Notes: generated by a model not told the origin, from the letters alone. Shown: positions 44,685-54,088, counted from the first letter of the stretch. The stretch: DNA of 64,000 nucleotides from Paenibacillus sp. H1-7 (GCF_022354825.1 NZ_CP031168.1:681001-745000), one strand, 5' to 3'. Made by a program: numbers and translations.

Positions 44685-45197
44685 TTAATCGGGAAGCTTC
44701 CAATATTGGAACATAGGCCCGTTATCTCCATAGACGGGATCCTTCACCGGGAGCGGCACGTTTCTTATCTCTTCGAGCACCTGCGGACGCTCGTTGTTTT
44801 TGCCTGTTTTCAAATTGTAGCTCATTCCTTCCGGATAAGCTCCTGCGACGCGAAAGCCTGAGCCGGATGATATGCGTTTGTGCCCTGTTCCTGCCGGCAG
44901 CACGATGACATCGCCTCTTTTTACCTCCAGGAGTTTGCCGTTTTCCCCGCCGATTTGCAGCTCCGCATAACCGCTTAGCACCCCCAGCACTTCATGAACG
45001 TTACTGTGGTAGTGATGGAAATCGAATACGCCGTTAATCCAGCTGTTCAACCAACGGTTCCGGTGAAATACGCTCAACGCCTGGTCCGAATCCAAATCGG
45101 TGAACACACCGGAGTAGATCAGCACAGGGAAGCGGGGATGGTTAGGGATCACTCCGTCGTCTTGGAAATAATAAGGGATGGCTGCAGATAGGTTCAT
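44685..45197 (-). CDS. yjlB: YjlB-family cupin protein
   Basis: This 170-aa single-cupin protein resembles B. subtilis YjlB. The cupin motif 1 is FHHYHSNVHEVLGVLSG, giving three His and a Glu for metal binding, and motif 2 is RGDVIVLPAGTGHKRI. IPNHPRFPVLIYSG near the start is a family marker. Its reaction is unknown. GGAGTG precedes the ATG. Confidence 0.85.
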   Translation of the reverse strand: MNLSAAIPYYFQDDGVIPNHPRFPVLIYSGVFTDLDSDQALSVFHRNRWLNSWINGVFDFHHYHSNVHEVLGVLSGYAELQIGGENGKLLEVKRGDVIVLPAGTGHKRISSGSGFRVAGAYPEGMSYNLKTGKNNERPQVLEEIRNVPLPVKDPVYGDNGPMFQYWKLPD

Positions 45198-45406
45198 TCG
45201 GTTTCACTCCTTTTTCGTATGATTAGCTGTTTGTTAGTTCATCATATTGGATCGAACAGCCGACGAGGAATAGGTTTTCCTTCGGCCGATCATAATTATT
45301 TTGTAAAATCGGATCATTCAGAGAGGAGTAATGAGGGATTGTGGCGAATCGTAATCAGTATTGGAGCGCTTTCATCCAAATACAATCATTTATGGGAGGT
45401 CCCGAA

Positions 45407-47050
45407 ATGCGAAGTGTGAAGAAAATCGCAGTAACCGCCGCATTATCCACCATGGTGTTGTCAGCATCGATCGGAGTTGTATCCGCCGAAACCGTGAAAT
45501 CGGACATGAAATTGTTGATCAACGACAAGGAAGCTTCCTTTGCAGCCCAAAGCGTACTGGTGGACAGCAGCTTGTATGCGCCTTATGATGCCGTCGCCAA
45601 GCAATTGGGTGTGGAAGCAAAATGGAATGAGGCATCTCAGACGCTGCTGCTTGCGAAGGATACCAACACTTTGGAACTTAGCGTCGGGGCTTCCACGTAC
45701 AAGGTCAACGGACTGGCTTTGGCCACGACGACACCTTTGAAGGTATTGGACGGAAAAGTCTTAGCCCCTGTACGGATTGTATTTGAAGCGTTCTATCATC
45801 AGATCGGATATGAAAATAAAACTCGGACGGTCAGCATCCGTTCGCAGGCAGATACGAAACCGGCATTCAAGGTTCACGGGATCGAACCGGGCGGATACGT
45901 CACCGGCAGCGAGCTGAAAGTGTCTGTGTTTACATTTAACCATTTATTGAAGGATTTTGCACAAGCCAAGGAGCCGAAAGCGGGAGAAGGCCACATTCAC
46001 CTATGGCTGGATAACGAAAAGCTGGACGCCGCTTCCGCGATCAAGCTGTTCAAGAATGAGCCGGTCGTCTTCCGCGATTTGAAGCCGGGCCAGCATACGC
46101 TGACCGTTCAGCTGGTGGGCAACGATCATAAACCGGTGCAGCCGGAAGTGAAGCAGGTCATTCCTTTTACGTCTACATCCTTGTCGATTTTGAAGGATCT
46201 TGACGAGACGAAGGCGACGGGACTGCGCATCGAGGGCGTCATTGCGGATGAGAAGCACAACGTATATACCGTGGAGATGGAATCCAAAAAGCTGTACCGC
46301 ATCGCTGCAGACGGTAAAATGGACGTATTGACCGAGCTGCCTCGTTCGGCTACGGGCATGGCGTTCGATGCCGCAGGCAACCTGTACATAGCGAGCGGCG
46401 GCATGGAAGGCGTCATATTCAAAGTGAATGCGAAGGAGCTTGCGGGCGGGCCTTTCGACACGTCGTTAGTGGAAACCTACGCAAGCGGCGTCCAAGGGGC
46501 GAACGGGATTACATTTGACGCCAAGGGCAGCCTGTATGTAAGCGGCGGGGCGAACGGCAACATTTATGTCGTCTCTCCCGACGGACAGCTGGCGACATAC
46601 AAGAGCGGCATTGCTGCAGAACGGACCAGCCAGCAAATTGTCGTTAACGGCGTAGCCTTCGGCCAGGACGGCAAGCTGTACGTTGCCAATACGAGCTCCG
46701 GAGAGGTGAACCGGTTTGCCATTAATGCAGACGGTTCTCTGGGACCGTGGGAGCTCGTGGCGAAGAGTCCGCTGCTGTACGGAGCGGACGGCTTGAACTT
46801 CGGGCCAGACGGCGCCGTCTACGTCGCGGCTAATGAACGTAACGCCATCGTACGCGTGAGCGTGGACGGCAAAGTCACCGAGGTTGCCCATAACGGCAAC
46901 CAAGGGCCGCTTGAGTTCCCGGCGAGCCTTCATTTCGTAGGCAGCACGCTGTATATTAGCAATTTCGACCAGCCGCGCGGCGACAATATGCCGAACGATC
47001 CGGGCATCGGCTCCTCGATTGCGAAGATCGAGTTCGGCAGCGGCAAGTAA
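45407..47050 (+). CDS. Secreted protein: copper-amine-oxidase N-terminal domain plus beta-propeller
   Basis: This 547-aa exported protein has a classic signal peptide (KKIAVTAALSTMVLSASIG, cleavage near VSA-E). A copper-amine-oxidase N-terminal (stalk-like) domain follows at about 35-145 (LLINDKEASFAAQSVLVDSS, VLAPVRIVFEAF). The region from about 160 to 255 contains a His-rich segment (GHIHLWLDNE). An SMP-30/NHL-type beta-propeller occupies about 275-545 (NGVAFGQDGKLYVAN, GADGLNFGPDGAVYVAA). The propeller may bind a sugar lactone or serve as scaffold. GGGAGG precedes ATG 45407; the upstream frame is unsupported. Confidence 0.88.
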   Translation: MRSVKKIAVTAALSTMVLSASIGVVSAETVKSDMKLLINDKEASFAAQSVLVDSSLYAPYDAVAKQLGVEAKWNEASQTLLLAKDTNTLELSVGASTYKVNGLALATTTPLKVLDGKVLAPVRIVFEAFYHQIGYENKTRTVSIRSQADTKPAFKVHGIEPGGYVTGSELKVSVFTFNHLLKDFAQAKEPKAGEGHIHLWLDNEKLDAASAIKLFKNEPVVFRDLKPGQHTLTVQLVGNDHKPVQPEVKQVIPFTSTSLSILKDLDETKATGLRIEGVIADEKHNVYTVEMESKKLYRIAADGKMDVLTELPRSATGMAFDAAGNLYIASGGMEGVIFKVNAKELAGGPFDTSLVETYASGVQGANGITFDAKGSLYVSGGANGNIYVVSPDGQLATYKSGIAAERTSQQIVVNGVAFGQDGKLYVANTSSGEVNRFAINADGSLGPWELVAKSPLLYGADGLNFGPDGAVYVAANERNAIVRVSVDGKVTEVAHNGNQGPLEFPASLHFVGSTLYISNFDQPRGDNMPNDPGIGSSIAKIEFGSGK

Positions 47051-47093
47051 ATTTTGCTGGAACCATGGTCATATAGATTACCATGCTTGAAAC

Positions 47094-47188
47094 GAGCCAC
47101 GGATACGGAGCGGTTGAAGACGGACTTGCGTGATTGCACATGCGACAAGCCCGCCGGTTCAATTGCCCGGACCGTGGCTTTTTTTGCC
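47094..47188 (+). terminator. Long imperfect terminator hairpin
   Basis: GAGCCACGG (47094-47102) pairs with CCGTGGCT upstream of T7. Inner segments (GCGGTTGAA with TTCAATTGC, CTTG with CAAG) extend the stem to about 95 nt in total. Confidence 0.65.
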
Positions 47189-47214
47189 GCGAAACGGGAA
47201 AGCGAGGGAAAAGA

Positions 47215-47688
47215 ATGAATCCGTCCGTCGAAGTCGAAGTAATCGAATTGACTGCAGAGCTGCTGCCGCAAGCGAGCTTGCTGCTGGCGGGCTACATGTA
47301 CCCGAACAGCGAGTGCACGTGGACAGGCGATCGGCTGGAACGATGCAGAGGCAATTTGGAAAGGCTGTTAACCTTTCGTCACGTTAACTTTTTCATGGCC
47401 AAAAGAGGGGAGGAGTGCGTCGGTTTCATCGCGGTCCATTGGGGATTTTCCACTACAACGGGCAAGCTTATTTTGAGAATTCAGGATCTTTATGTCGTGC
47501 CCGAAAAGCGCAAGCAAGGCATTGCTGCACGGTTGATCCATACTGCGGCGGATTTGGCGAAGCAGCATGACGCGAATCGTCTGGAGCTTAACACGGGGAC
47601 GGCAAATGTCAGTGCGCGTCGTCTTTATGAAGCGCTGGGCTTCGAACGACAGCCCGGCAAAGAGATTTATATGCATTTTATTCGTTAG
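47215..47688 (+). CDS. GNAT-family N-acetyltransferase
   Basis: This 157-aa acyl-CoA-dependent acetyltransferase has the CoA-binding motif A in DLYVVPEKRKQGIAARLI and the terminal LNTGTANVSARRLYEALGFER. The substrate is unknown. Start ATG 47215 follows GAGGG; the frame to 47134 overlaps the terminator and is rejected. Confidence 0.9.
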   Translation: MNPSVEVEVIELTAELLPQASLLLAGYMYPNSECTWTGDRLERCRGNLERLLTFRHVNFFMAKRGEECVGFIAVHWGFSTTTGKLILRIQDLYVVPEKRKQGIAARLIHTAADLAKQHDANRLELNTGTANVSARRLYEALGFERQPGKEIYMHFIR

Positions 47689-47932
47689 CTTGCCGGCGAC
47701 AACGGGTAGCGTTATGGGAATACCGGGTTCGTACACGTCCGATGACGCATTCGGACGCTCCTGCAGCCGTTGGATCGTCAGCCTCGCGATTGCTATTGTC
47801 CGCTATGATTACTCCGAACCGCACCGCCCCTCAATAAGCTCCGCACACCCGCTATCTTTTCCTTTTGCATCCGGCGTCGCTTGTGTGTAAGATAAGACTG
47901 TTACTAACTATGAAAAAACAGGAGGGGGATTT

Positions 47933-49012
47933 GTGGTATTCGGAGCCCGCGTATGGAAGACAGGAATCGCGGTAACATTGGCATTATATATCAGTGCGTG
48001 GTTGAATTTTACCCCTCCGGTTATTGCCGCAGTAGCTGCCATCTTTGCGATGCAGCCCTCGATTTACCGATCTTGGCGTTATTTCCTTGAACAGCTGCAG
48101 ACGAACATTGTGGGGGCGGCGTTAGCGTTGTTTGCCGGGATGTTCTTCTCCAACAACGTTATCGCCATCGGCATCATTTGTATTCTTGTCATCATTATTT
48201 GTTTAAGAATGGGTATGGAAGAAACGATAGGCCTCACCCTGGTCACGGTTGTCGCGGTGATGGAAGCTTCGGCCGAATGGCAGTTTGCCGTGAACCGGTT
48301 TTTGCTTAGCCTCATCGGGATCGGCTGCGCTTTTTTGATTAACGTCCTCTTTTTTCCCCCGAAGCCGAAGGCGCAGTTTGCCGCACAAATTCATACGGTG
48401 TTTAACAAAATGTCACTGCTTCTGCGCACCGTCATTTCCGATGAAATGAAAGAAAACGTGTTCCGGACGGAGAAGGAAGGCTTGCTCAAAACCATACAGG
48501 CATTGGCAGATAAATATAAGCTGATGGAAGAAGAAGTCAAGAAGCTGAAGCGGGGCGGGGGCGTCTTCAGCCAGAAGCGCCAGCTGGTCATTTTCAAGCA
48601 AATGCTGCGCACGCTGTATAAAGGAGCCGAAGTGCTGGATGCGGTGGAGGAGCACTATTTTCAAGCGGCGCCGAGCGATAAGACCGATGCGTTCTTCGAC
48701 GAGCAGCTGGAGAAGCTGATCAAGTTCCACGAGCATACTTTGCTGAAATTCGAGGATAAGCTGAAGGCCGACAGCTCGGAAGGGCTGGAGATGGAAGCGG
48801 AGAACGAGAGGTTTATGGTTACGCTGATCGAGAAATACAACGAACGGCCGCAAGGGATGCTGCGTCTTTCGGTGGTGGCCGCCGCCATGTACGATTACGG
48901 TCACCAGATCGCACGGCTCGACAAGCTTGTCGATCACTACCATCGCGGCGATGCGGACGATAAAGATAAAGAGCCGATAGAGGCTCTGTTAAAAAGCATC
49001 AGGCTGAAATAA
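47933..49012 (+). CDS. Aromatic acid exporter family membrane protein (ArAE/FUSC type)
   Basis: This 359-aa inner-membrane protein has about six helices in residues 8-145 (IAVTLALYISAWLNF, AVAAIFAMQPSIYRSW). A charged, coiled-coil-rich cytoplasmic C-terminal domain follows. The layout fits the aromatic acid exporter family 1 (YqjA-like in Bacillus). The start is GTG at 47933 directly after AGGAGGGGG, with a TTG two bases away. Substrate not established. Confidence 0.85.
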   Translation: MVFGARVWKTGIAVTLALYISAWLNFTPPVIAAVAAIFAMQPSIYRSWRYFLEQLQTNIVGAALALFAGMFFSNNVIAIGIICILVIIICLRMGMEETIGLTLVTVVAVMEASAEWQFAVNRFLLSLIGIGCAFLINVLFFPPKPKAQFAAQIHTVFNKMSLLLRTVISDEMKENVFRTEKEGLLKTIQALADKYKLMEEEVKKLKRGGGVFSQKRQLVIFKQMLRTLYKGAEVLDAVEEHYFQAAPSDKTDAFFDEQLEKLIKFHEHTLLKFEDKLKADSSEGLEMEAENERFMVTLIEKYNERPQGMLRLSVVAAAMYDYGHQIARLDKLVDHYHRGDADDKDKEPIEALLKSIRLK

Positions 49013-49040
49013 CCTCAGCCGAGAGCCGAGACAAAAGAAA

Positions 49041-49084
49041 GATCGCCTTCCCAAGATAGGCTTCTAGGGAAGGCGATTTTTCAT
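49041..49084. terminator. Bidirectional terminator between exporter and acetyltransferase genes
   Basis: GATCGCCTTCCC pairs with GGGAAGGCGATT across a 14-nt loop, followed by T5. A-rich sequence on the left allows action on the other strand. Confidence 0.9.
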
Positions 49085-49101
49085 GTAAGCGAGACTTATG
49101 C

Positions 49102-49542
49102 TTACAGCTGTTTTTTCATCCGGACATGCGGGATTCCGGCATCCAGGAACGTTTCCGGCGAGACGGTGGTGTAGCCGAGCTTGATGTAGAATGGCTCCGC
49201 CTGGCATTGCGCGTCCAGCAGCGTGTACGCATAACCGATGCGGCGGGCTTCCTCCTCCAGGGCGAGGACGATCGCTTTGCCGGCTCCGGTCCCGCGGGCC
49301 GGCTTCCGAACGGCGATACGCTGCAGCTTCATCGTATCTTCCTTATAAGGGCGCATGCGTCCGGTGGCAACCGGGAGCCCGTCCTCCTGCAGCAGCACAT
49401 GGCTGCATGCCTGCGGGGAATCGTCGAATTCGTCGATCTCCAGACTTTCGTCGACCTGCTGTTCGTGGACGAATACTTCCTTACGGATATCGAGGCATTG
49501 ATTCAATTGCTGTTGTGTCGTTACATGGATGATTTCTTTCAT
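49102..49542 (-). CDS. YjcF-like GNAT acetyltransferase
   Basis: This 146-aa protein matches the ElaA/YjcF group of GNAT proteins: IRKEVFVHEQQVDESLEIDE at the start, LQRIAVRKPARGTGAGKAI as the CoA loop and EPFYIKLGYTTVSPETFLDAGIPH at the end. Start ATG 49542 has AAAGGAG upstream. The substrate is unknown. Confidence 0.9.
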   Translation of the reverse strand: MKEIIHVTTQQQLNQCLDIRKEVFVHEQQVDESLEIDEFDDSPQACSHVLLQEDGLPVATGRMRPYKEDTMKLQRIAVRKPARGTGAGKAIVLALEEEARRIGYAYTLLDAQCQAEPFYIKLGYTTVSPETFLDAGIPHVRMKKQL

Positions 49543-49716
49543 GGCAAGGTCTCCTTTGAATTCGAAACTAAGTGAGCTTCGGAAAAATGCTGGTATAACA
49601 TCCATACCGCAAAAAATGCTTCACGTCAAACGTTCTGCCAAAAGTTGCTATATTTTTGCATCCTTGACCGCTGTTCGATTACAATGGAAGGAGCAGAGAA
49701 AAAAGGAGTGGAGACC

Positions 49717-50043
49717 GTGACAGCAGGGTTTGTCTTGATGATTTTCATTGTAGTATTTGTTATCATCGTATTTAACCTTATGAACGGATCCAGGAGCCGT
49801 CACAGCCGTCGCAACAACCGGCACCGGCGTTCGGACGGAGGCTGGAATGCATCGAACGGCTTCTTCATGAACGATACCGTTGACTCTCATCGCCACCACC
49901 ATCACCATCACGGCCATCATCACGGGCATCACGGGCATCATCACAGTGATGATCACGGCGGAGGCTCCTCCGACAGCGGCAGCTCGAGCGGGGGGGACAG
50001 CGGTGGAGGAGGAGACGGCGGAGGCGGCGGTGGCGGAGATTAA
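49717..50043 (+). CDS. Single-pass membrane protein with His-rich and Gly-rich tail
   Basis: This 108-aa protein has one membrane helix (about 4-24, FVLMIFIVVFVIIVF). A basic stretch (SRHSRRNNRHRR), a His-rich segment at about 62-80 (HHHHHHGHHHGHHGHHH) and a tail of Gly, Ser and Asp follow. The His cluster suggests metal binding at the membrane surface. No named family is recognised. The start is GTG at 49717, eight bases after AAGGAG; the longer frame has no site. It lies 54 bp upstream of the YfiT gene on the same strand. Confidence 0.72.
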   Translation: MTAGFVLMIFIVVFVIIVFNLMNGSRSRHSRRNNRHRRSDGGWNASNGFFMNDTVDSHRHHHHHHGHHHGHHGHHHSDDHGGGSSDSGSSSGGDSGGGGDGGGGGGGD

Positions 50044-50096
50044 CCGGTCCGGCTCTATCGGCTAGCAAGATGATGACTAACATGGAGAGTGAGATT

Positions 50097-50621
50097 ATGG
50101 ACGATTTGCGGTTTCCTATCGGACGTTTTGAATGGACTGAAGATATTACAAAAGACCAGCGGCTGCGGTGGATCGAGGATATCGAATCGGCGCCGGCCCA
50201 GCTAAGAGCCGCTGTGGAAGGACTAACGGAGCAGCAGCTGAACGAGCCGTATCGGCCGGGCGGGTGGACCGTTCGCCAAGTGGTCCATCATTTGGCGGAC
50301 AGCCACATGAACAGCCTAATCCGCTTCAAGCTCGCTTTGACGGAGGACCAGCCGACCATCAAGCCGTACGACGAGGCTGCCTGGGCGGAGCTGACCGACA
50401 GCAAGGATGCGCCGATAGCTTTGTCGCTCACTCTGCTGGATCAGCTTCACACTCGATGGGGAGTGCTGCTTCGCTCCGTAAGCGACGAGCAGTGGCAGCG
50501 GAGCTTCGTTCATCCCGATTCTGGCGTCGTTCGGCTCGATGTCAACTTGGGGACGTACGCCTGGCATGGCCGTCATCATATCGCGCATATTACGCGCCTA
50601 AGAGACCGGATGGGCTGGTAA
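50097..50621 (+). CDS. yfiT: YfiT-type DinB-superfamily metal-dependent hydrolase/transferase
   Basis: This 174-aa four-helix protein closely resembles B. subtilis YfiT of the DinB/bacillithiol S-transferase superfamily. The metal-binding His residues lie in VRQVVHHLADSH near residue 65 and WHGRHHIAHI near 160. Such proteins use Zn or Ni and may conjugate bacillithiol to toxic electrophiles. ATG 50097 has GGAGAG seven bases upstream. Confidence 0.9.
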   Translation: MDDLRFPIGRFEWTEDITKDQRLRWIEDIESAPAQLRAAVEGLTEQQLNEPYRPGGWTVRQVVHHLADSHMNSLIRFKLALTEDQPTIKPYDEAAWAELTDSKDAPIALSLTLLDQLHTRWGVLLRSVSDEQWQRSFVHPDSGVVRLDVNLGTYAWHGRHHIAHITRLRDRMGW

Positions 50622-50655
50622 AGCCGATCGGCCTCACTTCGGCGATTCAAACCCA

Positions 50656-50694
50656 AAAACCTGTCTGCAGCATCGTCTGCGGACAGGTTTTATT
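50656..50694. terminator. Bidirectional terminator between yfiT and FAD oxidoreductase genes
   Basis: AAAACCTGTC and GCAG pair with CTGC and GACAGGTTTT, with suitable A and T runs on both sides. Confidence 0.88.
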
Positions 50695-50704
50695 TGATTG
50701 CCTA

Positions 50705-52342
50705 TTAGAAAATACTTCCATCCCAAGGTAACCCTTTGCGGAAGCGGGATTCGTCATGCCAGCGCTGCAGCATCAACGGAGTGAATTGATACATTTCCCA
50801 AATTTCGCATGGACTTTCCTTGGAGCCGGAGGCCTCCAGCAAGGCGTTAACCGCCCGGCGGGCCGCTTCGTTGGCGCCTTCCATCGTAGCCAAGTCCGTG
50901 TTTGTTCTGACATAATCGGAAGCAAGGAACAGGTTCGGAATGGCGGTGTAAGCATTAGGGCGCATATCCCAAGTGTATACCTTGTTGACCAGCAGAGGCT
51001 CCAGGTTCACATTAACGCCGTCCGGATTCGGGGTATGAATATCTTCGTCCAGGAACCACGAATGGAGGTTGCTGTCCTCCAGCACGACCCGTCCTCCGAC
51101 ATTCAGGCTCGCTTTCAGCTGCCACCAAACCTCCTGCATAATTTCTTCCCGCGTGCAGTGGCGCGCGCTTTTGCCGAACAGGGCCCCTTTGGCTTCCCAG
51201 TCGGAAATATCGACGGACAAAATACCGCGCACTTCACCGTCACCGTACTGGCTCAGATCGGTATGAGGCCAAAACTGCTTCTGGGACACCGAGGTCAGCG
51301 CCCACTGGGAATCCATATAAATCATATGCCCGTGAATAATCGGCACGTCTTCCTTGAAGTAAAACTGGATGCCGTTCATCCAGTCCACGTCCTCGGCAAG
51401 CTCCTTGATTTTCGCCAAAGTCGGATCGGCATGCACAATCTCGTCGGTTACGAATTGCGCCATCACCTCGACAGGAAAAGCAGCTATGTAATAGTCGGCC
51501 TGCACCTCGTAGGTTTTGCCTAATTCGGTCACAACCGCTCCCGTAATGACGCCGTCCTTGCAGTTGATTCGTTCCACCTTCGCATTCAAATGGTAGTCGA
51601 CGCCGGATTGCTGCAAATAATTAAGCCAAGGGGTAATCCATACTTCGTTCGTCGGCCCGTCCAAGAGACGGTCTGCGCTGCCGCCGGGCAGCACCATGTC
51701 GAGCATAATTTGCGCTCCTACGGTACCTACGGTCGCCGTGTTGGCTTCGCGCGCTTTGGCGGCTACGAGAATCCGGGTCATCCCGGTGAAGACGCGCTGG
51801 AAATTGGCCGACTGCTCGTCCGCTTGAATGAAGTTCCACCAAGGAATATCTTGATATTCCTCCGTTCGCCGTTCATTGCAGCTGGTCATGACCTGCCAGA
51901 CCCGCTCCAGGTAGTGGTCGACCTCTTTCTCCGTCAGCCCCAAATGATTGTCAAATATCGACTTGAACAGCGATTTAATATCCGCAATAGACGTTGGGAA
52001 CTCGGTTACGAACTCTACCGGCACATCGTCGGTACGGGCCAGTCCGAGACGGGTACCTTCGATCAGATTGTCCGCAACCCCGCGTTTATTGTTTCCGTAC
52101 GGAATCCGTTCCATGGTGTCGATAATATGCTTGTAAAATCGCGGAAAGAAACGAAATCCATGCTCTCCGGGCAAATCCTTGCGTCCGTCCGTACCGCTGT
52201 CCGGCACAGGCATGGACCGCGCTTTCCCTCCCGGGATGCGCTTCATCTCGTACACAGCAACCTCGAAACCGCGCTCGATCAGCTCGTGAGCAGCACTCAT
52301 TCCCGCCACTCCGCCTCCAAGAACGGCGACCTTCTTCTTCAT
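50705..52342 (-). CDS. Phytoene-desaturase/HpnE-like FAD-dependent oxidoreductase
   Basis: This 545-aa flavoprotein opens with the dinucleotide motif VAVLGGGVAGMSAAHELIERG and GGKARS. It ends with the second FAD contact FLASDYVRTNTDLATMEGANEAARRAVNA, as in carotenoid desaturases and hydroxysqualene dehydroxylases. The middle (PGEHGFRFFPRFYKHI) is typical of the HpnE-like group. A hydrophobic isoprenoid substrate is likely, but no terpenoid genes are adjacent. ATG 52342 lies eight bases after GGGGTGG; two earlier ATG codons overlap that site. Confidence 0.85.
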   Translation of the reverse strand: MKKKVAVLGGGVAGMSAAHELIERGFEVAVYEMKRIPGGKARSMPVPDSGTDGRKDLPGEHGFRFFPRFYKHIIDTMERIPYGNNKRGVADNLIEGTRLGLARTDDVPVEFVTEFPTSIADIKSLFKSIFDNHLGLTEKEVDHYLERVWQVMTSCNERRTEEYQDIPWWNFIQADEQSANFQRVFTGMTRILVAAKAREANTATVGTVGAQIMLDMVLPGGSADRLLDGPTNEVWITPWLNYLQQSGVDYHLNAKVERINCKDGVITGAVVTELGKTYEVQADYYIAAFPVEVMAQFVTDEIVHADPTLAKIKELAEDVDWMNGIQFYFKEDVPIIHGHMIYMDSQWALTSVSQKQFWPHTDLSQYGDGEVRGILSVDISDWEAKGALFGKSARHCTREEIMQEVWWQLKASLNVGGRVVLEDSNLHSWFLDEDIHTPNPDGVNVNLEPLLVNKVYTWDMRPNAYTAIPNLFLASDYVRTNTDLATMEGANEAARRAVNALLEASGSKESPCEIWEMYQFTPLMLQRWHDESRFRKGLPWDGSIF

Positions 52343-52729
52343 TTCCATTTCCACCCCTGTCATATATTGCTAACTTATCTAATCTAGTTATACCATGACT
52401 TTTATCCTACGAAAACCGTTATTTTTCGACAAAATGTTTCCTATTACCTAATAAATGATAGATTTGATTCGAAAATGTATGGAAAACCGGATCGATCGGA
52501 TGCTATCGGTCCCGGACTCAATTTCCAGTTCGGTAGGCAGCGCGTCAGCAAGTGCGAAGGTTGTCGATAACCGCCGGACGCAGAAAAAGAGGTTTAGCCA
52601 CAATGATGGAATAAGACAGCCAAATGGAATAAAGACATCGCTGGCCGAATCCGGTATGATGACATTAATGACAGCTTAGTGTACATGCTTACGGACTTAC
52701 TAAATAAGACGGCAGAAGGGAGCATAATG
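52343..52729. other. Intergenic region between divergent oxidoreductase genes
   Basis: This 387-bp region has an A/T-rich stretch (about 52370-52460) suitable for divergent promoters. I see no gene, clear palindrome or terminator. Confidence 0.4.
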
Positions 52730-53758
52730 ATGCAACCATTTCGTATTGCGGTGATCGGCTGCGGCAGCATGTCCAAAGCCTGGATCGAATACGCGCAGCA
52801 GCGCGAGGACGCACAGATTGTAGCGATGGTGGATATTCGAAAAGAAAGCGCTTCCGCCATGGCTGAGCGCTACGGGATTCAATGCGGCATTTTCGACGAT
52901 GTGAGAGAGGCCATTGAGCAGACGGGGGCGAACCTGGTGTTCGATGTGACGATACCGGAGAGTCACGCTGCGGTTACGACGACGGCGCTGGAATTGGGCT
53001 GCGACGTATTGGGAGAAAAGCCGATGACGACGTCCATGGAACAAGCGCGCCGTCTGGTTCAATCGGCGGAGCGGCAAGGACGCACGTATGCGGTTATGCA
53101 AAACCGCCGGTACTTGTCGCAAATTCGCGCGTTCCGCCATTTGGTGGAGCATGCGGGCATTGGGGACATCGGCTTCGTCAATGCGGATTTTTTCCTCGGA
53201 CCGCATTTCGGCGGCTTCCGCGATGCTATGGAGAGCCCGCTGCTGCTCGATATGGCGATCCATACGTTCGATCAGGCCCGGCTCATTACGGGCAAAGATC
53301 CGGTCTCGGTCTACTGCCATGAGTTTAATCCGGCAGGCTCCTGGTATGCCGGCAATGCGGCGGCCATCTGCATTTTCGAGTACGCCGACGGCGGCGTGTT
53401 CTGCTACCGGGGCTCCTGGTGCGCGGAAGGGGCGCCGACCTCCTGGGAGGCGGAGTGGCGGGTCAACGGGAGCGGCGGCACGGCCATATGGGACGGGACG
53501 CACGCGCCGTTTGCCGAGGTGCTGCTGCCCGCCGCAGAGCAAATCGACGGACGCCGCTTCCGGAGGGTGGAAGCGGAGCTCGTCTGGGACGGCCGCAGCG
53601 GCCATGCCGGCTGCCTGGATGAGATGTTCGCCGCTCTATCGGAAGGACGCAAGCCGGAGACGGTGTGTACGGACAACATCAAGAGCATGGCGATGGTATA
53701 CGGTGCGCTGCAAAGCGCCAAAGAAGGACGCAAAATACTGCTGTCCGACGTGGTTTAA
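52730..53758 (+). CDS. Gfo/Idh/MocA-family dehydrogenase
   Basis: This 342-aa protein has the Rossmann start FRIAVIGCGSMSKAWIEYA and the motif VLGEKPMTTS. The catalytic-region segment is LLLDMAIHTFDQARLITG, with the conserved Asp and His. It is a third, divergent member of the family here. GGGAG lies seven bases before the second of two adjacent ATG codons (52727 and 52730). It stands alone, so the substrate is unknown. Confidence 0.9.
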   Translation: MQPFRIAVIGCGSMSKAWIEYAQQREDAQIVAMVDIRKESASAMAERYGIQCGIFDDVREAIEQTGANLVFDVTIPESHAAVTTTALELGCDVLGEKPMTTSMEQARRLVQSAERQGRTYAVMQNRRYLSQIRAFRHLVEHAGIGDIGFVNADFFLGPHFGGFRDAMESPLLLDMAIHTFDQARLITGKDPVSVYCHEFNPAGSWYAGNAAAICIFEYADGGVFCYRGSWCAEGAPTSWEAEWRVNGSGGTAIWDGTHAPFAEVLLPAAEQIDGRRFRRVEAELVWDGRSGHAGCLDEMFAALSEGRKPETVCTDNIKSMAMVYGALQSAKEGRKILLSDVV

Positions 53759-53776
53759 GCTCGATGAGCTAAAATA

Positions 53777-53842
53777 AACGGCGTTCGGCCCCCGGTTAAC
53801 ACCGCCTTACGGCTGCGGTGACTCCGGGGGCCTGACGCCGTT
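53777..53842. other. Strong hairpin without T tract
   Basis: AACGGCGT and GGCCCCCGG pair with CCGGGGGCC and ACGCCGTT, with an inner stem ACCGC/GCGGT. The structure is very stable but lacks a U-run on either strand, so it may stop transcription only partly or protect the transcript end. Confidence 0.6.
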
Positions 53843-53847
53843 ACAGG

Positions 53848-54060
53848 CTATTGGCGTATCCGATCGCGTGTGCGTACGGGCAGGCGCAAAATCGTCTTCA
53901 GCTTCCCCGGATCCGTCCTCCGCGGATCGGATATATAAATCTCGTGATGGAGCCCGTTCTGCTCCAGTTCATGGGCCTCCATATATCCATGGAGCTGCGT
54001 CAACGTTTCCGGCTCCGCCGCATAGGGGCCTTGATGCATCATTTGCACGCACGACATCAA
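53848..54060 (-). pseudogene. C-terminal remnant of a GyrI-like/effector-binding domain protein
   Basis: The 70-aa frame (CVQMMHQGPYAAEPETL, HHEIYISDPRRTDPGKLKTIL) corresponds to the last third of GyrI-like small-molecule-binding proteins, which usually exceed 150 aa. The preceding sequence on that strand has a stop in frame and runs into the c-di-GMP gene, and no ribosome site precedes the ATG. It is therefore a 5-prime-deleted remnant. Confidence 0.75.
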
Positions 54061-54088
54061 TATGTCAGGGTTTTATTAATAGGAGGAA

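Noticed and set aside
47094..47188. T-box or other riboswitch before the GNAT gene
   Set aside because: The fold is one long imperfect hairpin ending in T7, with no T-box sequence and no amino-acid gene downstream. It fits a terminator.
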